Source: Candidatus Methanophagales archaeon
GTDB lineage: Archaea > Halobacteriota > Syntropharchaeia > Alkanophagales > Methanospirareceae
Assembly (NCBI GenBank): GCA_030621535.1
Contig: JAUXHM010000064.1
Location: 1-6,373 of the forward strand
Reading direction: 5' to 3'
Length of the DNA: 6,373 bases
In this document: positions 6,345 to 6,373 of the stretch, piece after piece
How positions within the stretch are numbered: the first letter of the stretch is position 1
Layout: the number at the start of each line of letters is the position of its first letter
Program-made: the position numbers and the translations under genes
The notes under the pieces: generated by a model
What the model saw: the letters and a program-made list of their open reading frames with translations, nothing else
Told to the model about the DNA's origin: nothing
Database searches by the model: none

Positions 6345-6373
6345 TATTTAAGACACTGATTTACACAGATTTA
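6345..6373. repeat. Second copy of the 10-base-period repeat, cut by the window end
   Basis: The sequence opens with TATTTAAGAC, identical to the left edge of the repeat at 2587-2596, then continues with ACTGATTTAC and ACAGATTTA units spaced 10 bases apart. It begins about 40 bases after the cofE stop and runs off the end of the window, so its full length and any inverted partner are unknown. The 40 bases between the cofE stop and the repeat show no gene. Confidence 0.7.

Overview
The window looks like chromosomal DNA of an F420-making euryarchaeon. The evidence is a clear CofE (coenzyme F420 gamma-glutamyl ligase), a small Trm112-like zinc protein of the archaeal type, an archaeal-style CTP synthase, a coenzyme-B12-dependent (class II) ribonucleotide reductase and a membrane protein resembling the archaeal family DUF7524. 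TATA boxes 25-32 bases ahead of several genes, with little or no Shine-Dalgarno sequence, also fit an archaeon. A methanogen or ANME-type methane oxidiser (for example Methanophagales) would fit, but the exact lineage is inference.

Layout. Bases 1-742 are AT-rich and look accessory. They hold the 3' part of an unrecognised zinc-ribbon protein gene (+) and, facing it, a short ORF (-) whose end looks like the tail of a type II restriction/N6-adenine DNA methyltransferase. From 739 leftward-reading core genes follow: nrdJ (739-2562), a repeat-filled gap (2563-2753), pyrG (2754-4361), the DUF7524-like membrane protein (4411-5025), a nested palindrome (5037-5180) and the Trm112-like gene (5201-5404). 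A short divergent promoter region (5405-5512) separates these from cofE (5513-6304, +). The window ends inside another copy of the repeat seen between nrdJ and pyrG.

How the genes relate. NrdJ and PyrG both serve nucleotide supply: PyrG makes CTP from UTP, and NrdJ reduces ribonucleotides for DNA synthesis. Each appears to have its own promoter, so they are neighbours rather than a tight operon. Trm112-like proteins usually activate methyltransferases, and no partner is visible here. CofE belongs to F420 synthesis and shares only its promoter region with the Trm112-like gene.

I see no complete new multi-gene system. The most unusual material is non-coding: two kinds of short-period repeat (10-base and 7-base units), each arranged as inverted pairs in gaps between core genes, with one repeat edge doubling as the probable TATA box of nrdJ. 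The sharp change of base composition just after the nrdJ stop, beside a probable restriction-modification remnant, marks a likely edge of an accessory region.
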